A stretch of 64,000 bases of DNA from Mesorhizobium sp. B2-4-3 (lineage in GTDB: Bacteria > Pseudomonadota > Alphaproteobacteria > Rhizobiales > Rhizobiaceae), in NCBI RefSeq assembly GCF_006442815.1, contig NZ_VFVL01000020.1, positions 43,811 through 107,810 on the forward strand, written 5' to 3'. Below, one piece after another: positions 1-14,292 of this stretch. Below the pieces are notes generated by a model. The model was not told the DNA's origin. It was given only the letters and a program-made list of their open reading frames with translations, and made no database searches. The position numbers and the translations under genes are program-made. The first letter of the stretch is position 1. The number at the start of each line of letters is the position of its first letter.

Positions 1-25
1 ATCCTAGAGCGGCGCACCGTAGGCT

Positions 26-4162
<4,137 letters not shown>

Positions 4163-4303
4163 CGTCGCTCCTTAGCTATAAACTCGGGACGAACCTCGCC
4201 GCGGCTCGCCTTGCACCAACGGGCGGCCTCGGGGCTGCCCCTATCTGTTTTTCCGGCCGCTCTTGCCAATTTCTTGGGCCAATCGCTTGGCGGCTACCGG
4301 CTA

Positions 4304-4323
4304 AAACGGGAGAAAACCCGTTT
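4304..4323 (-). promoter_or_regulatory. terminator-like hairpin ahead of rpoB
   Basis: On the minus strand a 7-bp stem (AAACGGG / CCCGTTT, hexanucleotide loop) is followed by TTAGCC. It lies between rplL and rpoB and could act as a partial terminator. The U-run is short, so read-through is expected. Confidence 0.35.
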
Positions 4324-4402
4324 CCGGAAGGCCGCTTTTCGGCCCTCAGGAAAGAGGTTTTCAAACGCCTCGCGTGACAGAACCCTCCCTTCGTCAAGGG
4401 AG

Positions 4403-4431
4403 AGGGCGGACGGCGCGAGACCGTCCGCCCT
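4403..4431 (-). promoter_or_regulatory. rplL-rpoB intercistronic hairpin
   Basis: A perfect 11-bp inverted repeat (AGGGCGGACGG / CCGTCCGCCCT, 7-nt loop) starts 12 nt after the rplL stop. There is no U-run behind it. In E. coli this gap holds an attenuator and an RNase III cleavage site that set the ratio of ribosomal protein to RNA polymerase; an equivalent role here is inferred from position. Confidence 0.5.
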
Positions 4432-4443
4432 CGCCTAACAGGC

Positions 4444-4824
4444 TTACTTCAGCTCGACCTTGGCGCCAGCTGCTTCCAGCTGAGCCTTGAACTTGTCGGC
4501 GTCGGCCTTGGAAACGGCTTCCTTGACCGGCTTCGGAGCCGCTTCGACCAGATCCTTGGCTTCCTTGAGGCCAAGGCCGGTGATGGCGCGGACTTCCTTG
4601 ATGACGTTGATCTTCTGGGCGCCGGCATCGGCGAGAACGACGTCGAATTCCGTCTTCTCTTCGGCCGGAGCAGCGGCAGCGGCACCAGCGCCGCCGGCAG
4701 CAGCAACCGCCACCGGAGCAGCAGCCGAAACGCCCCACTTCTCTTCCAGGAGCTTCGACAGCTCGGCCGCCTCGAGGACGGTCAGCTTCGAAAGGTCGTC
4801 TACGATCTTTGCGAGATCAGCCAT
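4444..4824 (-). CDS. rplL: 50S ribosomal protein L7/L12
   Basis: Stalk protein of the large subunit, 126 residues, present as dimers on L10, where it recruits translational GTPases. The N-terminal dimerisation part (MADLAKIVDDLSKLTVLEAA) is followed by an Ala/Gly/Val hinge (about residues 35-55). The C-terminal factor-binding domain carries KINVIKEVRAITGLGLKEAK and ends AGAKVELK. It lies 54 nt behind rplJ in the same operon. Length and all three segments match the family. Confidence 0.99.
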   Translation of the reverse strand: MADLAKIVDDLSKLTVLEAAELSKLLEEKWGVSAAAPVAVAAAGGAGAAAAAPAEEKTEFDVVLADAGAQKINVIKEVRAITGLGLKEAKDLVEAAPKPVKEAVSKADADKFKAQLEAAGAKVELK

Positions 4825-4878
4825 TTTTGTATTCCTTCACTAGGTTCGAACGTGTGTTGTTGACAGCGAGGAACGGCC

Positions 4879-5397
4879 TCATGCCGCCTCGTCCTTCCGG
4901 GCGTAAGCGCCGATGACACGCGCGACCGAAGCCGCGGGCGCATTGACGATCTGGGCGATCCGGGTAGCCGGCGTGGCGATCATGCCAACCAGCCTGGCGC
5001 GCAGCTCGTCGAGCGACGGTAGCGTGGCGAGTGCCTTCACACCGTCGGCGTCGAGCGAGGTCGTGCCCATCGCGCCACCGAGAATGATCAACTTGTCATT
5101 CCCCTTGGCGAAATCGGACGCGACCTTCGGCGCCGCAATCGGATCCTCCGAATAAGCGACCAGCGTCTGTCCCTTGAACAGATCGATGATCGATGCGGAG
5201 TCCGTGCCCTGAAGAGCGATCTTGGCGAGACGGTTCTTCGCGACTTTGACGGTGCCACCGGCGGCGCGCATCTTCGACCGGAGGTCGTTCATTTGCGCGA
5301 CGGTGATACCGGCGTAGTGGGCCACGACGACTGAACCAGCGCTTGAAAACGCATCATTCAGGCCCGTGACGAGTTCGCGTTTTTCCGCTCTGTCCAC
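4879..5397 (-). CDS. rplJ: 50S ribosomal protein L10
   Basis: Base of the L7/L12 stalk, 172 residues, binding 23S rRNA through its N-terminal half and L12 dimers through the C-terminal helix. The start is GTG at 5397-5395, preceded by a GGAGATAGG ribosome-binding site, giving MDRAEKRELVTGLNDAFSSA. The central segment MRAAGGTVKVAKNRLAKIAL is typical of L10. It sits behind an unusually long upstream region (5398-5823), where autogenous control by the L10-L12 complex would be expected from other bacteria. Confidence 0.99.
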   Translation of the reverse strand: MDRAEKRELVTGLNDAFSSAGSVVVAHYAGITVAQMNDLRSKMRAAGGTVKVAKNRLAKIALQGTDSASIIDLFKGQTLVAYSEDPIAAPKVASDFAKGNDKLIILGGAMGTTSLDADGVKALATLPSLDELRARLVGMIATPATRIAQIVNAPAASVARVIGAYARKDEAA

Positions 5398-5823
5398 TGC
5401 CTATCTCCAGTTGACCCCTGCCTCATTGACGAGGTCAGGCGTCGGGTTGCCTTTTGCCGGCCGGGCCATCCAGTACGGATCTCCCGAACGACGCTCGAGG
5501 ATCCTGCCCCCTTTCGCCACACCAGCCGGCACGCCGGATAGTGCGCAGACAAAAGGCAAACACGGTTCGAACCTTTCATTGGAGCTTGGCTCCTTTGTCG
5601 GGTCTTCACCCGTCTCATGCAGGCCCAAGTGAATTAAGGCTTTTGGGCCGCCTGCAATCTCGGACAGGATATCCGGAAACCCTTCGGCTTCCGGGGTACC
5701 GGGCCGCCGACGGATCGGCGGTCCGGAATTCTTGTTTGTTGGAGCATGATCTTTTCCGAAAACCGGTTTCCCACTTTTCGGGATCATGCTCTAGCGACCG
5801 GCCTGAAGCCGATCAGACGACAC
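5398..5823 (-). promoter_or_regulatory. long rplA-rplJ intergenic region, probable L10 leader
   Basis: A 426-nt stretch without a convincing gene separates rplA from rplJ. In many bacteria the mRNA leader of rplJ folds into a structure bound by L10-L12 to repress translation, and often carries its own promoter. The position fits, but the fold was not computed. The rplA-proximal end holds a copy of the palindromic repeat family (5742-5791), so the transcript would carry a large hairpin there. Confidence 0.5.
5742..5791. repeat. palindromic intergenic repeat, copy a (GAGCATGAT type)
   Basis: Outer arms GAGCATGAT/ATCATGCTC enclose an inner CCGAAAAC...TTTTCGG stem with the shared core ACCGGTTTCCCAC. 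Same family as the copies at 32775, 34903, 37388, 54396, 54599 and 59776. It lies between rplA and rplJ. Confidence 0.85.
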
Positions 5824-6522
<699 letters not shown>

Positions 6523-6526
6523 GATC

Positions 6527-6955
6527 TTAGCCCACCACTTCCAGGCCCATCGAGCGGGCGGAACCCTCGACCATGCGCATGGCCGCCTCGACGTCGTTTG
6601 CGTTCAGGTCCTTCATCTTCTGCTCGGCGATCGCGCGCACCTTGTCGCGGCTGATCGTGCCGACCTTGGTCTTGCCCGGCTCCTTGGAGCCCGACTTCAG
6701 GTTGGCGGCCTTCTTCAGGAAGTAGCTCACCGGCGGCGTCTTCATGACGAAGGTGAACGACTTGTCCTGGTAGTAGGTGATAACGACCGGGATCGGCGAT
6801 CCCTTCTCGAGCTCCTGGGTCTGCGCGTTGAACGCCTTGCAGAATTCCATGATGTTGATGCCGCGCTGACCAAGCGCCGGGCCGATCGGGGGCGACGGCG
6901 TGGCCGAGCCCGCGGCAACCTGGAGCTTGAGCTGGCCTGCAACTTTCTTAGCCAT
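6527..6955 (-). CDS. rplK: 50S ribosomal protein L11
   Basis: Protein of the GTPase-associated centre, 142 residues, which binds 23S rRNA helices 43/44 and is needed for RelA activation. The N-terminal domain shows the thiostrepton-facing proline segment SATPSPPIGPALGQRGINIM. The C-terminal RNA-binding domain ends with NANDVEAAMRMVEGSARSMG. It is the first gene of the rplKA pair and is preceded by a 183-nt gap from nusG. Confidence 0.99.
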   Translation of the reverse strand: MAKKVAGQLKLQVAAGSATPSPPIGPALGQRGINIMEFCKAFNAQTQELEKGSPIPVVITYYQDKSFTFVMKTPPVSYFLKKAANLKSGSKEPGKTKVGTISRDKVRAIAEQKMKDLNANDVEAAMRMVEGSARSMGLEVVG

Positions 6956-7138
6956 CTCTATTCCTGCCTTTTCTCATGCCGGCCCCATTCTCGGGCAACG
7001 CCGGCGGTTGCAGTCTGGTGGTGCGGTTCCGGCGGCCGGCTATGCCGCCTTCGCCTCCCACCCGTTCATGCGGCGTCTGCCGCCGCTCCCGATGCCTTTC
7101 GGCGCGGGTCCCGACGCCTTCCGGCGCGGATATACGGA

Positions 7139-7666
7139 TCAGCCCTTTTCGACCTGTCCGAATTCCAGATCGACGGGCACGGCGCGCCCGAAGATCGAAA
7201 CTTCCACCTTGAGACGGGCACGCTCCTCGTCCACTTCCTGGACGACGCCGTTGAACGACGCAAAAGGACCGTCCGAAACGCGGATCGCCTCGCCGATCTC
7301 GAAGGTGACCGAAGGCTTAGGCCGCTCGACGCCTTCCTGGACCTGGTTCAGGATGCGCTGCGCCTCGGCCTCGGTGATCGGCACGGGCTTGGAGTCGCCC
7401 AGGAAGCCGGTGACCTTCGGCGTGTTCTTGACCAGCGAGAACACGGCGTCGGTCAGATTGGCCTTCAAGAGCACGTAGCCCGGGAAGAACTTGCGCTCGG
7501 CATCGACCTTGCGGCCGCGACGAATCTCGACGACCTTTTCGGTCGGGACCACGATCTGCTCGATGTCTCCGGACAGGCCCTTCTGCTTGGCCTTGTTCTC
7601 GATATCCTCGGCGACCTTCTTCTCGAAGTTCGAATAGGCGTGGACGATATACCACCGCGCTGTCAT
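7139..7666 (-). CDS. nusG: transcription termination/antitermination protein NusG
   Basis: RNA polymerase-bound elongation factor that couples transcription to Rho or the ribosome, 175 residues. The NGN domain begins TARWYIVHAYSNFEKKVAED and includes FFPGYVLLKANL. The C-terminal KOW domain carries VSDGPFASFNGVVQEVDEE. It follows secE by 27 nt in the conserved secE-nusG pair. Length agrees with the rhizobial form. Confidence 0.98.
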   Translation of the reverse strand: MTARWYIVHAYSNFEKKVAEDIENKAKQKGLSGDIEQIVVPTEKVVEIRRGRKVDAERKFFPGYVLLKANLTDAVFSLVKNTPKVTGFLGDSKPVPITEAEAQRILNQVQEGVERPKPSVTFEIGEAIRVSDGPFASFNGVVQEVDEERARLKVEVSIFGRAVPVDLEFGQVEKG

Positions 7667-7693
7667 TTCACGACCTCTCCGTAAACCGCCGAA

Positions 7694-7897
7694 TTAATGC
7701 CCGAGACCCAGGATCCACTCGATCGCATAGCCCATCAGAATATCGGCAGCGAAGAAGAACAGCATCGCGATCACCGCGAATATCAGGACCATCACGGTCG
7801 AGATCATGGTTTCGCGCCGCGATGGCCATGTCACCTTGGCCGTCTCCGCGCGAACCTGCTGGAGAAAGGTGAAGGGATTGGTGGTTTTCGAAGCCAT
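7694..7897 (-). CDS. secE: preprotein translocase subunit SecE
   Basis: Short SecE, 67 residues with the start at MASKTTNPF, stabilising SecY in the SecYEG channel. The amphipathic segment TFLQQVRAETAKVTWPSRRE with the invariant VTWPSR motif precedes a single membrane span (about residues 38-60, VMVLIFAVIAMLFFFAADIL). The reading frame stays open further upstream to 7975, but those residues are unlike SecE, so the inner ATG was chosen. Most alphaproteobacterial SecE proteins have just this one span. Confidence 0.95.
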   Translation of the reverse strand: MASKTTNPFTFLQQVRAETAKVTWPSRRETMISTVMVLIFAVIAMLFFFAADILMGYAIEWILGLGH

Positions 7898-8248
7898 GTG
7901 CCGCCTGTTTTCAAGACCCGTTGGCCGGGCCTCCTGGATGATCCCGCTGACCGGGACGTGCCGCCTGGGCTCCATGCGGCGCGAATCAGCGCCGCTATTT
8001 CACCCACGCAAATCAGACGCGTAAAGCCGGCTTCCCAGCTCCACGCGTCGCGTGTCTGTCTTGTCTACATAAAACCGATTCTTAATCCACGCAAGTGGCA
8101 AGGGTCCGCTTTATGTCCTAACGCCGCCTCGGAACCATCCAGTCGTCCCGTCCCGGCTATGCAGGGCTTATGCCCCAATTCCCACCATATGGCAAGCCAC
8201 CCGCCGATTTTCAACCGCGGATGCTTCGATCGGCCACCTTTGGGAAAA
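7898..8248. other. intergenic region between tRNA-Trp and secE
   Basis: About 350 nt without a supportable gene. It holds the likely secE-nusG promoter (8066-8094, minus strand). The remainder shows no motif that I recognise. Confidence 0.6.
8066..8094 (-). promoter_or_regulatory. candidate sigma-70 promoter of secE-nusG
   Basis: On the minus strand TTGCGT and TATGTA are separated by 17 nt, about 170 nt before the secE start. A moderate match to the housekeeping consensus in the only long gap upstream of the block. Confidence 0.4.
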
Positions 8249-8324
<76 letters not shown>

Positions 8325-8462
8325 GCATGCGCTTGTTCGGCGCAGGCGCTTCCTAAAAGCTTCCGGGCACTCTGTAAAGAGCACTCGGCAGCGGTTTTGG
8401 AACCTTTGCCGGAAATCTGAATTGCGTGGCTGCCGGCAATCGATCACGGGCCCGCCCGCTCT

Positions 8463-8948
8463 TTAAGATTTCCCGGCTGGCGGCTTATAAGGTCCGCCCG
8501 GCACGCCCCAGCCCCAGGCCGGCATCGGCTCGGTCTCGGGATCGCAGGTCTCGCCCAGATTCGAGTTCATCTTCGCCAGCCGCGACCCCCATTCGACATA
8601 GCCCATGAAGGCGGAGCGGAATTCGGGGTCGTCCGGCAGGCCGACCTCGTCCGCCGCGTCGGCGAGGAGATTGATCCAGCGGCGGCGCTGCTCCTCGGTC
8701 AGATGCTTGCCAAGGTGGTGCATCACCATCTCGCGATGGCCGCCATGCTTCTCGCTGTAGGTTTTCGGCCCGCCGAAGACCTCGCCAATGAAGGCTGCGA
8801 CATGCGCCGGGTGATCCGGCGACATGTGCCTGAACACCGGCCCCACGAGCGGATCCGCAGCCACCTTGTCATAAAAGGTCCGGGTCAGTTGGTTCAGCGC
8901 CTCGCCGCCACCCGCCCACGCATATAAAGTCGGGACGTCCTCGCTCAT
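8463..8948 (-). CDS. truncated haemoglobin, group II
   Basis: A 161-residue 2/2 globin, probably cytoplasmic and involved in O2, NO or peroxide chemistry; the exact substrate cannot be read from sequence. Visible family residues are Phe25-Tyr26 (B9-B10, distal pocket), His78 as the likely proximal F8 haem ligand (aligned to the RMRHAPF segment of mycobacterial trHbO), and Trp91 at position G8, the mark of group II. The C-terminal extension after residue 130 is Pro/Trp/Gly rich. The start MSEDVPTLYA is supported by a GGAGGAT ribosome-binding site. It is an insertion relative to the usual tuf-tRNA-Trp-secE order. Confidence 0.9.
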   Translation of the reverse strand: MSEDVPTLYAWAGGGEALNQLTRTFYDKVAADPLVGPVFRHMSPDHPAHVAAFIGEVFGGPKTYSEKHGGHREMVMHHLGKHLTEEQRRRWINLLADAADEVGLPDDPEFRSAFMGYVEWGSRLAKMNSNLGETCDPETEPMPAWGWGVPGGPYKPPAGKS

Positions 8949-9037
8949 CACCGATCCTCCACTTTGCAAATGCTGAGACGGAAGATAGCGGCAGCGCCCC
9001 GGCCTGCTCAACCTCGCTCGATGGCCAGTACAACGCC

Positions 9038-10675
9038 TCAGAGCTTCGCTGGCGCCTTTGCCTCGGCATCGGCGGCCGGAAGAACCCGGCAATTGTCCGG
9101 CCTGGGTGCGGATCTGCAAATGGTGGCGCCCGTCAGCGCGTCCACCGATTGCGGCCCCGTCGTCAATCCGAAAGTCTGCAGTTCGTCCCGGCTGAGTTCC
9201 CTATGCTTTGCATATTCGGCCGACTGCATGGCGGCGAAAAAGCCCGAGCCGACCGCCATCTCGTCGAGGTAGGCCCTGACCTTGTCTTCCATGCCCATGG
9301 AATGCACAAGGAAGTGCGCACCGGCGCCAACCAGGCGCCGGACGCCGCCGGCGACCATCACCGCGCAGGCGGCGTCGCATTCGGCGCCGGCATCGATGGT
9401 GAGCCCGGCGTGGAGACCGTCGGCCGCGACGCACCCCACGGTGCCCGGATCGCAGTCGAGAAAATCCGTTCGGGCGACCACGATATCCAAGCCGTGCTCG
9501 CGGATCAGCCTGCCCGCGGCAAGCGCAGCCTGCACATCTCCACCCGGCGAGTTGATTACGACGGGCAACCGGCGCTCACGGATCGTATCGAGCAGCTGGC
9601 GCAGCTTGTCGGCGGTGCCTGCCGCGATCGTGCCTTCCGCCGAAATCCATTCCGGACAATCGGGATTGCAAAGCGGATTGCTGCCGCGAACAAGAACGAA
9701 GCGCATCTCCTGTTCGTGGGCCTGCGGCGCCGGCGCGGGAACCGGCGCAAGGGGTGAAGGCCCGGCCTCGACGGCCGCGACTGCGGCGGGCGCGCCGTTC
9801 GCGGGAACCTCGCGACAATTCGCCGGTGCCGGATTGCGCTGGCAAATGGTTCTCTCGGTCAGCAGGTCGAGCGAATCGAGACTGGTGACGAGCTTCATCT
9901 CCAGCATGTCTTCGGGCTCGATCTGCCTGATGTCGCTGGCAGGCGTCGCCTTCATCACGCCCAGCACGCCCTGTTCGACACCCATCTCCTTCAAATAGGC
10001 CGACAGCCGCTTCTCGATCGCCTTGCTCATCTCGTAGGTCTTGTAGCTGCCGGCATTCTTGCGGCTGACGATCCTGGTGCTGACGATCTTCTTCTTGCCG
10101 TTCACAACCCGGTAAGTGGTGCGGTAGAGCAGCTTCTCGCGCCGGTAGGTGGTGGTGATCTGGTGGACGCCGAGATAGGCCCATTCGCCGACGACGCGGC
10201 GGATGCCGCCAGCAAACATCAGCGGACAGGCCGAATTGCACATCGCGCCGCTGTCATACGCAACGCCGGAATAGGGCTGCTCCTTGCCGTCCAGGCAGTT
10301 CTTCATCCCCGGCGAGCAGCCGGAAAACTCCGTGATGCCGACCGCGATATCGAGCTTGTTCTTGCGGACCATGCGGCCAAGCTGCAGCGCGGCATCGACA
10401 TTGCCGCCGGGAGAATTGACGACGATCGGCAGCTGCCGCCCGCCGAGCGTCTTCAGCAAGCGTTTCAGCAGTGTCGGCGTGCCCGCTTCGATCGAGCCTT
10501 CGGCGGAAATCCATTCCGGGCAGTTCGGCTCGCAGCCGGGCGCGCTGCTGCGCACGACGACGAAGCGCATCGTCGGGCCGTAGTCCGGCGGCTCTTCCTT
10601 TGCGGTGGCGCCGAAGGCGGCCAGCCCCATGGCGGCGGCCAGTCCCAGCCGAAGCAGCACGCGCCTACACCGCAT
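9038..10675 (-). CDS. exported protein with tandem ClpP/SppA-like domains
   Basis: A 545-residue predicted secreted or periplasmic protein of the COG3904 type. A signal peptide (RCRRVLLRLGLAAAMGLAAF) begins at the chosen ATG; an in-frame upstream ATG (10756) would put unrelated residues in front of it. Two homologous halves follow. Half one (about residues 36-280) has RFVVVRSSAPGC, EWISAEGSIEAGT, VVNSPGGNVDAAL, CNSAC and GVHQI. Half two (about 324-525) has RFVLVRGSNPLC, EWISAEGTIAAGT, VINSPGGDVQAAL, CDAAC and LVHSM. The Ser of CNSAC (residue 148) aligns with the ClpP/SppA nucleophile region and is Ala (residue 435) in half two. Substrate unknown. Confidence 0.85.
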   Translation of the reverse strand: MRCRRVLLRLGLAAAMGLAAFGATAKEEPPDYGPTMRFVVVRSSAPGCEPNCPEWISAEGSIEAGTPTLLKRLLKTLGGRQLPIVVNSPGGNVDAALQLGRMVRKNKLDIAVGITEFSGCSPGMKNCLDGKEQPYSGVAYDSGAMCNSACPLMFAGGIRRVVGEWAYLGVHQITTTYRREKLLYRTTYRVVNGKKKIVSTRIVSRKNAGSYKTYEMSKAIEKRLSAYLKEMGVEQGVLGVMKATPASDIRQIEPEDMLEMKLVTSLDSLDLLTERTICQRNPAPANCREVPANGAPAAVAAVEAGPSPLAPVPAPAPQAHEQEMRFVLVRGSNPLCNPDCPEWISAEGTIAAGTADKLRQLLDTIRERRLPVVINSPGGDVQAALAAGRLIREHGLDIVVARTDFLDCDPGTVGCVAADGLHAGLTIDAGAECDAACAVMVAGGVRRLVGAGAHFLVHSMGMEDKVRAYLDEMAVGSGFFAAMQSAEYAKHRELSRDELQTFGLTTGPQSVDALTGATICRSAPRPDNCRVLPAADAEAKAPAKL

Positions 10676-10793
10676 GGTCTTTGAACGGAATGTGGAAACC
10701 ACGTCTGGCAAGCCCCTAGGTACAACCCATACTAGTTGCGGGGACGGTGCTTGCAACAGAATTGAAAAGGGCCTGGCAGCACTGCTTCAAACA

Positions 10794-10819
10794 AAAGGGC
10801 GGCCCGAGGACCGCCCTTT
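10794..10819 (-). terminator. Rho-independent terminator of tuf
   Basis: On the minus strand AAAGGGCGG/CCGCCCTTT forms a GC-rich stem followed by TGTTT, about 30 nt after the tuf stop codon. Confidence 0.85.
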
Positions 10820-10848
10820 CCTGATCGAACCGGCAAGTGCCGGATCGA

Positions 10849-12024
<1,176 letters not shown>

Positions 12025-12252
12025 AGTCTCTTTCCTTGGACGGCCTTGACCTTCAGTTCAGTCGAATGCGGGGCGATTAGCGACAACGGCCGAAAAACAC
12101 AAGTGCCTTGTGGCTGAGCGGATTCCCGCTCGACCCGAACCAACGGTCGATTTCAGTGGGATATGGCACGGATATGGGGGCGCCGCGCGTAAAATCAAAG
12201 GCTCCGGGCTGGCCCATTGCCGCCGCCGCGCCGCTCTGATCTTGTTCGCCGG

Positions 12253-13140
12253 ATGCAGTTCATTCCATCCAATATCCGCGGTCCGCTGTTCATGATCGTC
12301 TCGACGGGGTCCTACCTCGTCAACGACACGATGATGAAGCTCGCGACCGTCGGACTGCCGCCCTATGAAGTGCTCCTTCTGCGCGGCGCGGCCGCCACGC
12401 TGTGGGGCGTGCCGCTGCTTCTGATGCTGGGCTACGCAAGGCAGATCCCGCTGCTCTTCGAGCGCAAGGTGCTGCGCCGCAACCTGTTCGAGCTTCTGGC
12501 GATCCTCTGCTATGTCGTCGCCTTGGCCAACATGCAGATCGCGGATTCCACCGCGCTCGGGCAGGTCACGCCGCTCATCGTGCTGGTCGGCTCCTCGATG
12601 CTGTTCGGCGAGAAGATCGGCGTCACGCGCATGGCGCTGATCGGCCTTGGCTTTGTCGGAGCGATCATGGTGGCGCAGCCGACCATGCAAGGCATTTCGG
12701 TCTATGCGCTGCTCGCGCTCGGCAACGCCGCCTTCGCGGCGGTGCGCGACCTTGCCGGGCGCAAGGTGGGCGCCGAGGTGCCGGGCATGATCGTCGCCAT
12801 CTCGGCTGTCGTGGTGGTGCTGGCCGGCTCAGGCGCGGCGCATCTCGTCTCCGAGCAATGGGTGATGCCGGAAGGACGTCATCTGCTGCTGATTGCCGGA
12901 GCCGGCCTGTTCCTGATCTTCGGCCATTTCTTCATCTTCATGGCCTACCGGGTCGGGCCGACAAGCGCGGTCGCGCCCTTCTACTACTGCTTCACTGTCT
13001 GGGCGGTCATTTCCGGGCTGCTGGTGTTCGGCCAGTTCCCCAACGCGCTCGCCGTCTGCGGCATCCTGCTGGTGATCGCCAGCGGCCTGGCGATCGTCTC
13101 GCTCGACGAACGAAAGCGCCGGCTGGCGATGGTCGCCTGA
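12253..13140 (+). CDS. EamA/DMT-family inner-membrane transporter
   Basis: A 295-residue permease of the drug/metabolite transporter superfamily with about ten hydrophobic segments in two EamA repeats (first about residues 10-140, second about 150-285). Export of small metabolites is the usual role; the substrate is unknown. Visible features are STALGQVTPLIVLVGSSMLF, which ends the first repeat, and RVGPTSAVAPFYYCFTVWAV, which starts the matching part of the second. ATG 12253 gives a start close to the first span; a longer frame from 12217 adds only a basic tail. Divergent from tuf, sharing a 228-nt upstream region. Confidence 0.88.
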   Translation: MQFIPSNIRGPLFMIVSTGSYLVNDTMMKLATVGLPPYEVLLLRGAAATLWGVPLLLMLGYARQIPLLFERKVLRRNLFELLAILCYVVALANMQIADSTALGQVTPLIVLVGSSMLFGEKIGVTRMALIGLGFVGAIMVAQPTMQGISVYALLALGNAAFAAVRDLAGRKVGAEVPGMIVAISAVVVVLAGSGAAHLVSEQWVMPEGRHLLLIAGAGLFLIFGHFFIFMAYRVGPTSAVAPFYYCFTVWAVISGLLVFGQFPNALAVCGILLVIASGLAIVSLDERKRRLAMVA

Positions 13141-13214
13141 CAACACGAATCCAACCTAGGTCGACCCGAACGGGTCGACCTTCAGCAGCCGATCAAATGC
13201 GGCTTTGCTTGCCC

Positions 13215-13472
13215 CTACAGCGTGCGCTTGCCGGAAATCTGGTGATAGGCCCACAGCACGACGACCGAGCCGATGACGGCCACGATCAGGCTCCAGATGT
13301 TGAGGCCGGTGACGCCCGACGCGCCGAAGGCGCTGAAGATAACGCCGCCGACAATGGCGCCGACGATGCCGAGCACGATATCCATGATCATGCCCTGACC
13401 GGTCTTGTTGACGATCTTGCTGCCGATGAAGCCGGCAACGATGCCCAGAATGATCCAGCTGATAATGCCCAT
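13215..13472 (-). CDS. GlsB/YeaQ/YmgE-family small membrane protein
   Basis: An 85-residue protein with three hydrophobic spans and the family's glycine-rich signature: GIISWIILGIVAGFIGSKIV, then MDIVLGIVGAIVGGVIF. These proteins (also called transglycosylase-associated) are widespread, often stress-induced and of unproven molecular function. A GGAGGGAAATT ribosome-binding site precedes the ATG. It faces yidB-like 13603 divergently. Confidence 0.9.
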   Translation of the reverse strand: MGIISWIILGIVAGFIGSKIVNKTGQGMIMDIVLGIVGAIVGGVIFSAFGASGVTGLNIWSLIVAVIGSVVVLWAYHQISGKRTL

Positions 13473-13602
13473 AATTTCCCTCCAAATTTCCCCGCCGCGC
13501 CATCATGGTCATATGATTGTCAAAAGCTCAAGACAGCTTGAAATTCCGTCCGTTTGCGCCATTGTGGGGCCGGGCGGACTTGGCTGGATAAGGAGATCCA
13601 CT

Positions 13603-14058
13603 ATGGGCCTTTTCGACAACGCCGTTCCGGGCGGCAATATCACCAAACCCCTGATGATCGCGCTCGGCGCGCTTTTGGTCGGCAAGATGCTGAGCGGCAG
13701 GAGCGAAGAGGCGGCCACGCCGCAAGCGCCGACGCCGACGCCCGCGGGAACCGACGCGTCCGCCGATGGCGGCCTGCTCGGCGGTCTCGGCGGCCTGCTC
13801 GACAAGCTGAAGAATGCCGGCCATGGCAACGTCGCCGACTCATGGGTCGGCACCGGCCAGAACCAGTCAATCAACCCGGGCGATCTCGGCTCGGCGCTCG
13901 GCCCGGCGGTGATCCGCGAGATCGCGCAGCGCACCGGTATGAACGAGCAGGAACTGCTGCAGCAGCTCTCCACGGCGCTGCCCGGCATCGTCGACAAGCT
14001 GACGCCGAACGGCCAGGTGCCGCAGAACCATCAGGTCGCCTCGGCCTTCAACAGCTAA
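13603..14058 (+). CDS. YidB-family protein (DUF937)
   Basis: A 151-residue cytosolic-looking protein starting MGLFDNAVPGGNITKPLMIA behind an ideal AAGGAGATCC ribosome-binding site. It has a short hydrophobic/glycine N-terminal part, a low-complexity Pro/Thr/Ala linker (about residues 35-55) and a glycine-rich GGLLGGLGGLLDKLKNAGHG segment. The conserved C-terminal region GTGQNQSINPGDLGSALGP is typical of YidB, ending with a predicted helical part about LLQQLSTALPGIVDKLTPNG. Function is not established for the family. A hairpin terminator follows. Confidence 0.88.
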   Translation: MGLFDNAVPGGNITKPLMIALGALLVGKMLSGRSEEAATPQAPTPTPAGTDASADGGLLGGLGGLLDKLKNAGHGNVADSWVGTGQNQSINPGDLGSALGPAVIREIAQRTGMNEQELLQQLSTALPGIVDKLTPNGQVPQNHQVASAFNS

Positions 14059-14076
14059 ACGAAGCGGCCTGCTAAC

Positions 14077-14102
14077 ACGCCGCGTGCCACGGTGCGCGGC
14101 GT
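14077..14102 (+). terminator. Rho-independent terminator of the YidB-like gene
   Basis: The 8-bp stem ACGCCGCG/CGCGGCGT with a 10-nt loop is followed by TTTTC, starting 19 nt after the stop codon. Confidence 0.8.
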
Positions 14103-14131
14103 TTTCAATTGAGGTTCCCGAAGAAGAAATC

Positions 14132-14205
14132 TGGAGCGGGTAGCGGGAATCGAACCCGCATATTCAGCTTGGAAGGCTGCTGCTCTACCACTGAGCTATA
14201 CCCGC
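14132..14205 (-). tRNA. tRNA-Gly (TCC anticodon)
   Basis: A 74-nt tRNA on the minus strand. Acceptor GCGGGTA/TACCCGC, discriminator U and encoded CCA. D-arm TAGCTCAGTGGTAGAGC, anticodon loop CTTCCAA (UCC), T-loop GGTTCGATTC. It lies 87 nt downstream of tRNA-Tyr on the same strand. Confidence 0.97.
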
Positions 14206-14292
14206 GCCTTGCACTGAGGTACCGGATTCATCCGAAAAGCGCCATGCATTTTCGGTCCGAGACTTTTCGTTTCAGGGCTTCCGGGCCGGCAG

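Noticed and set aside
12058..12690. 210-codon minus-strand frame upstream of tuf
   Set aside because: His/Arg/Gln-rich reading opposite the EamA gene, with no start signals.
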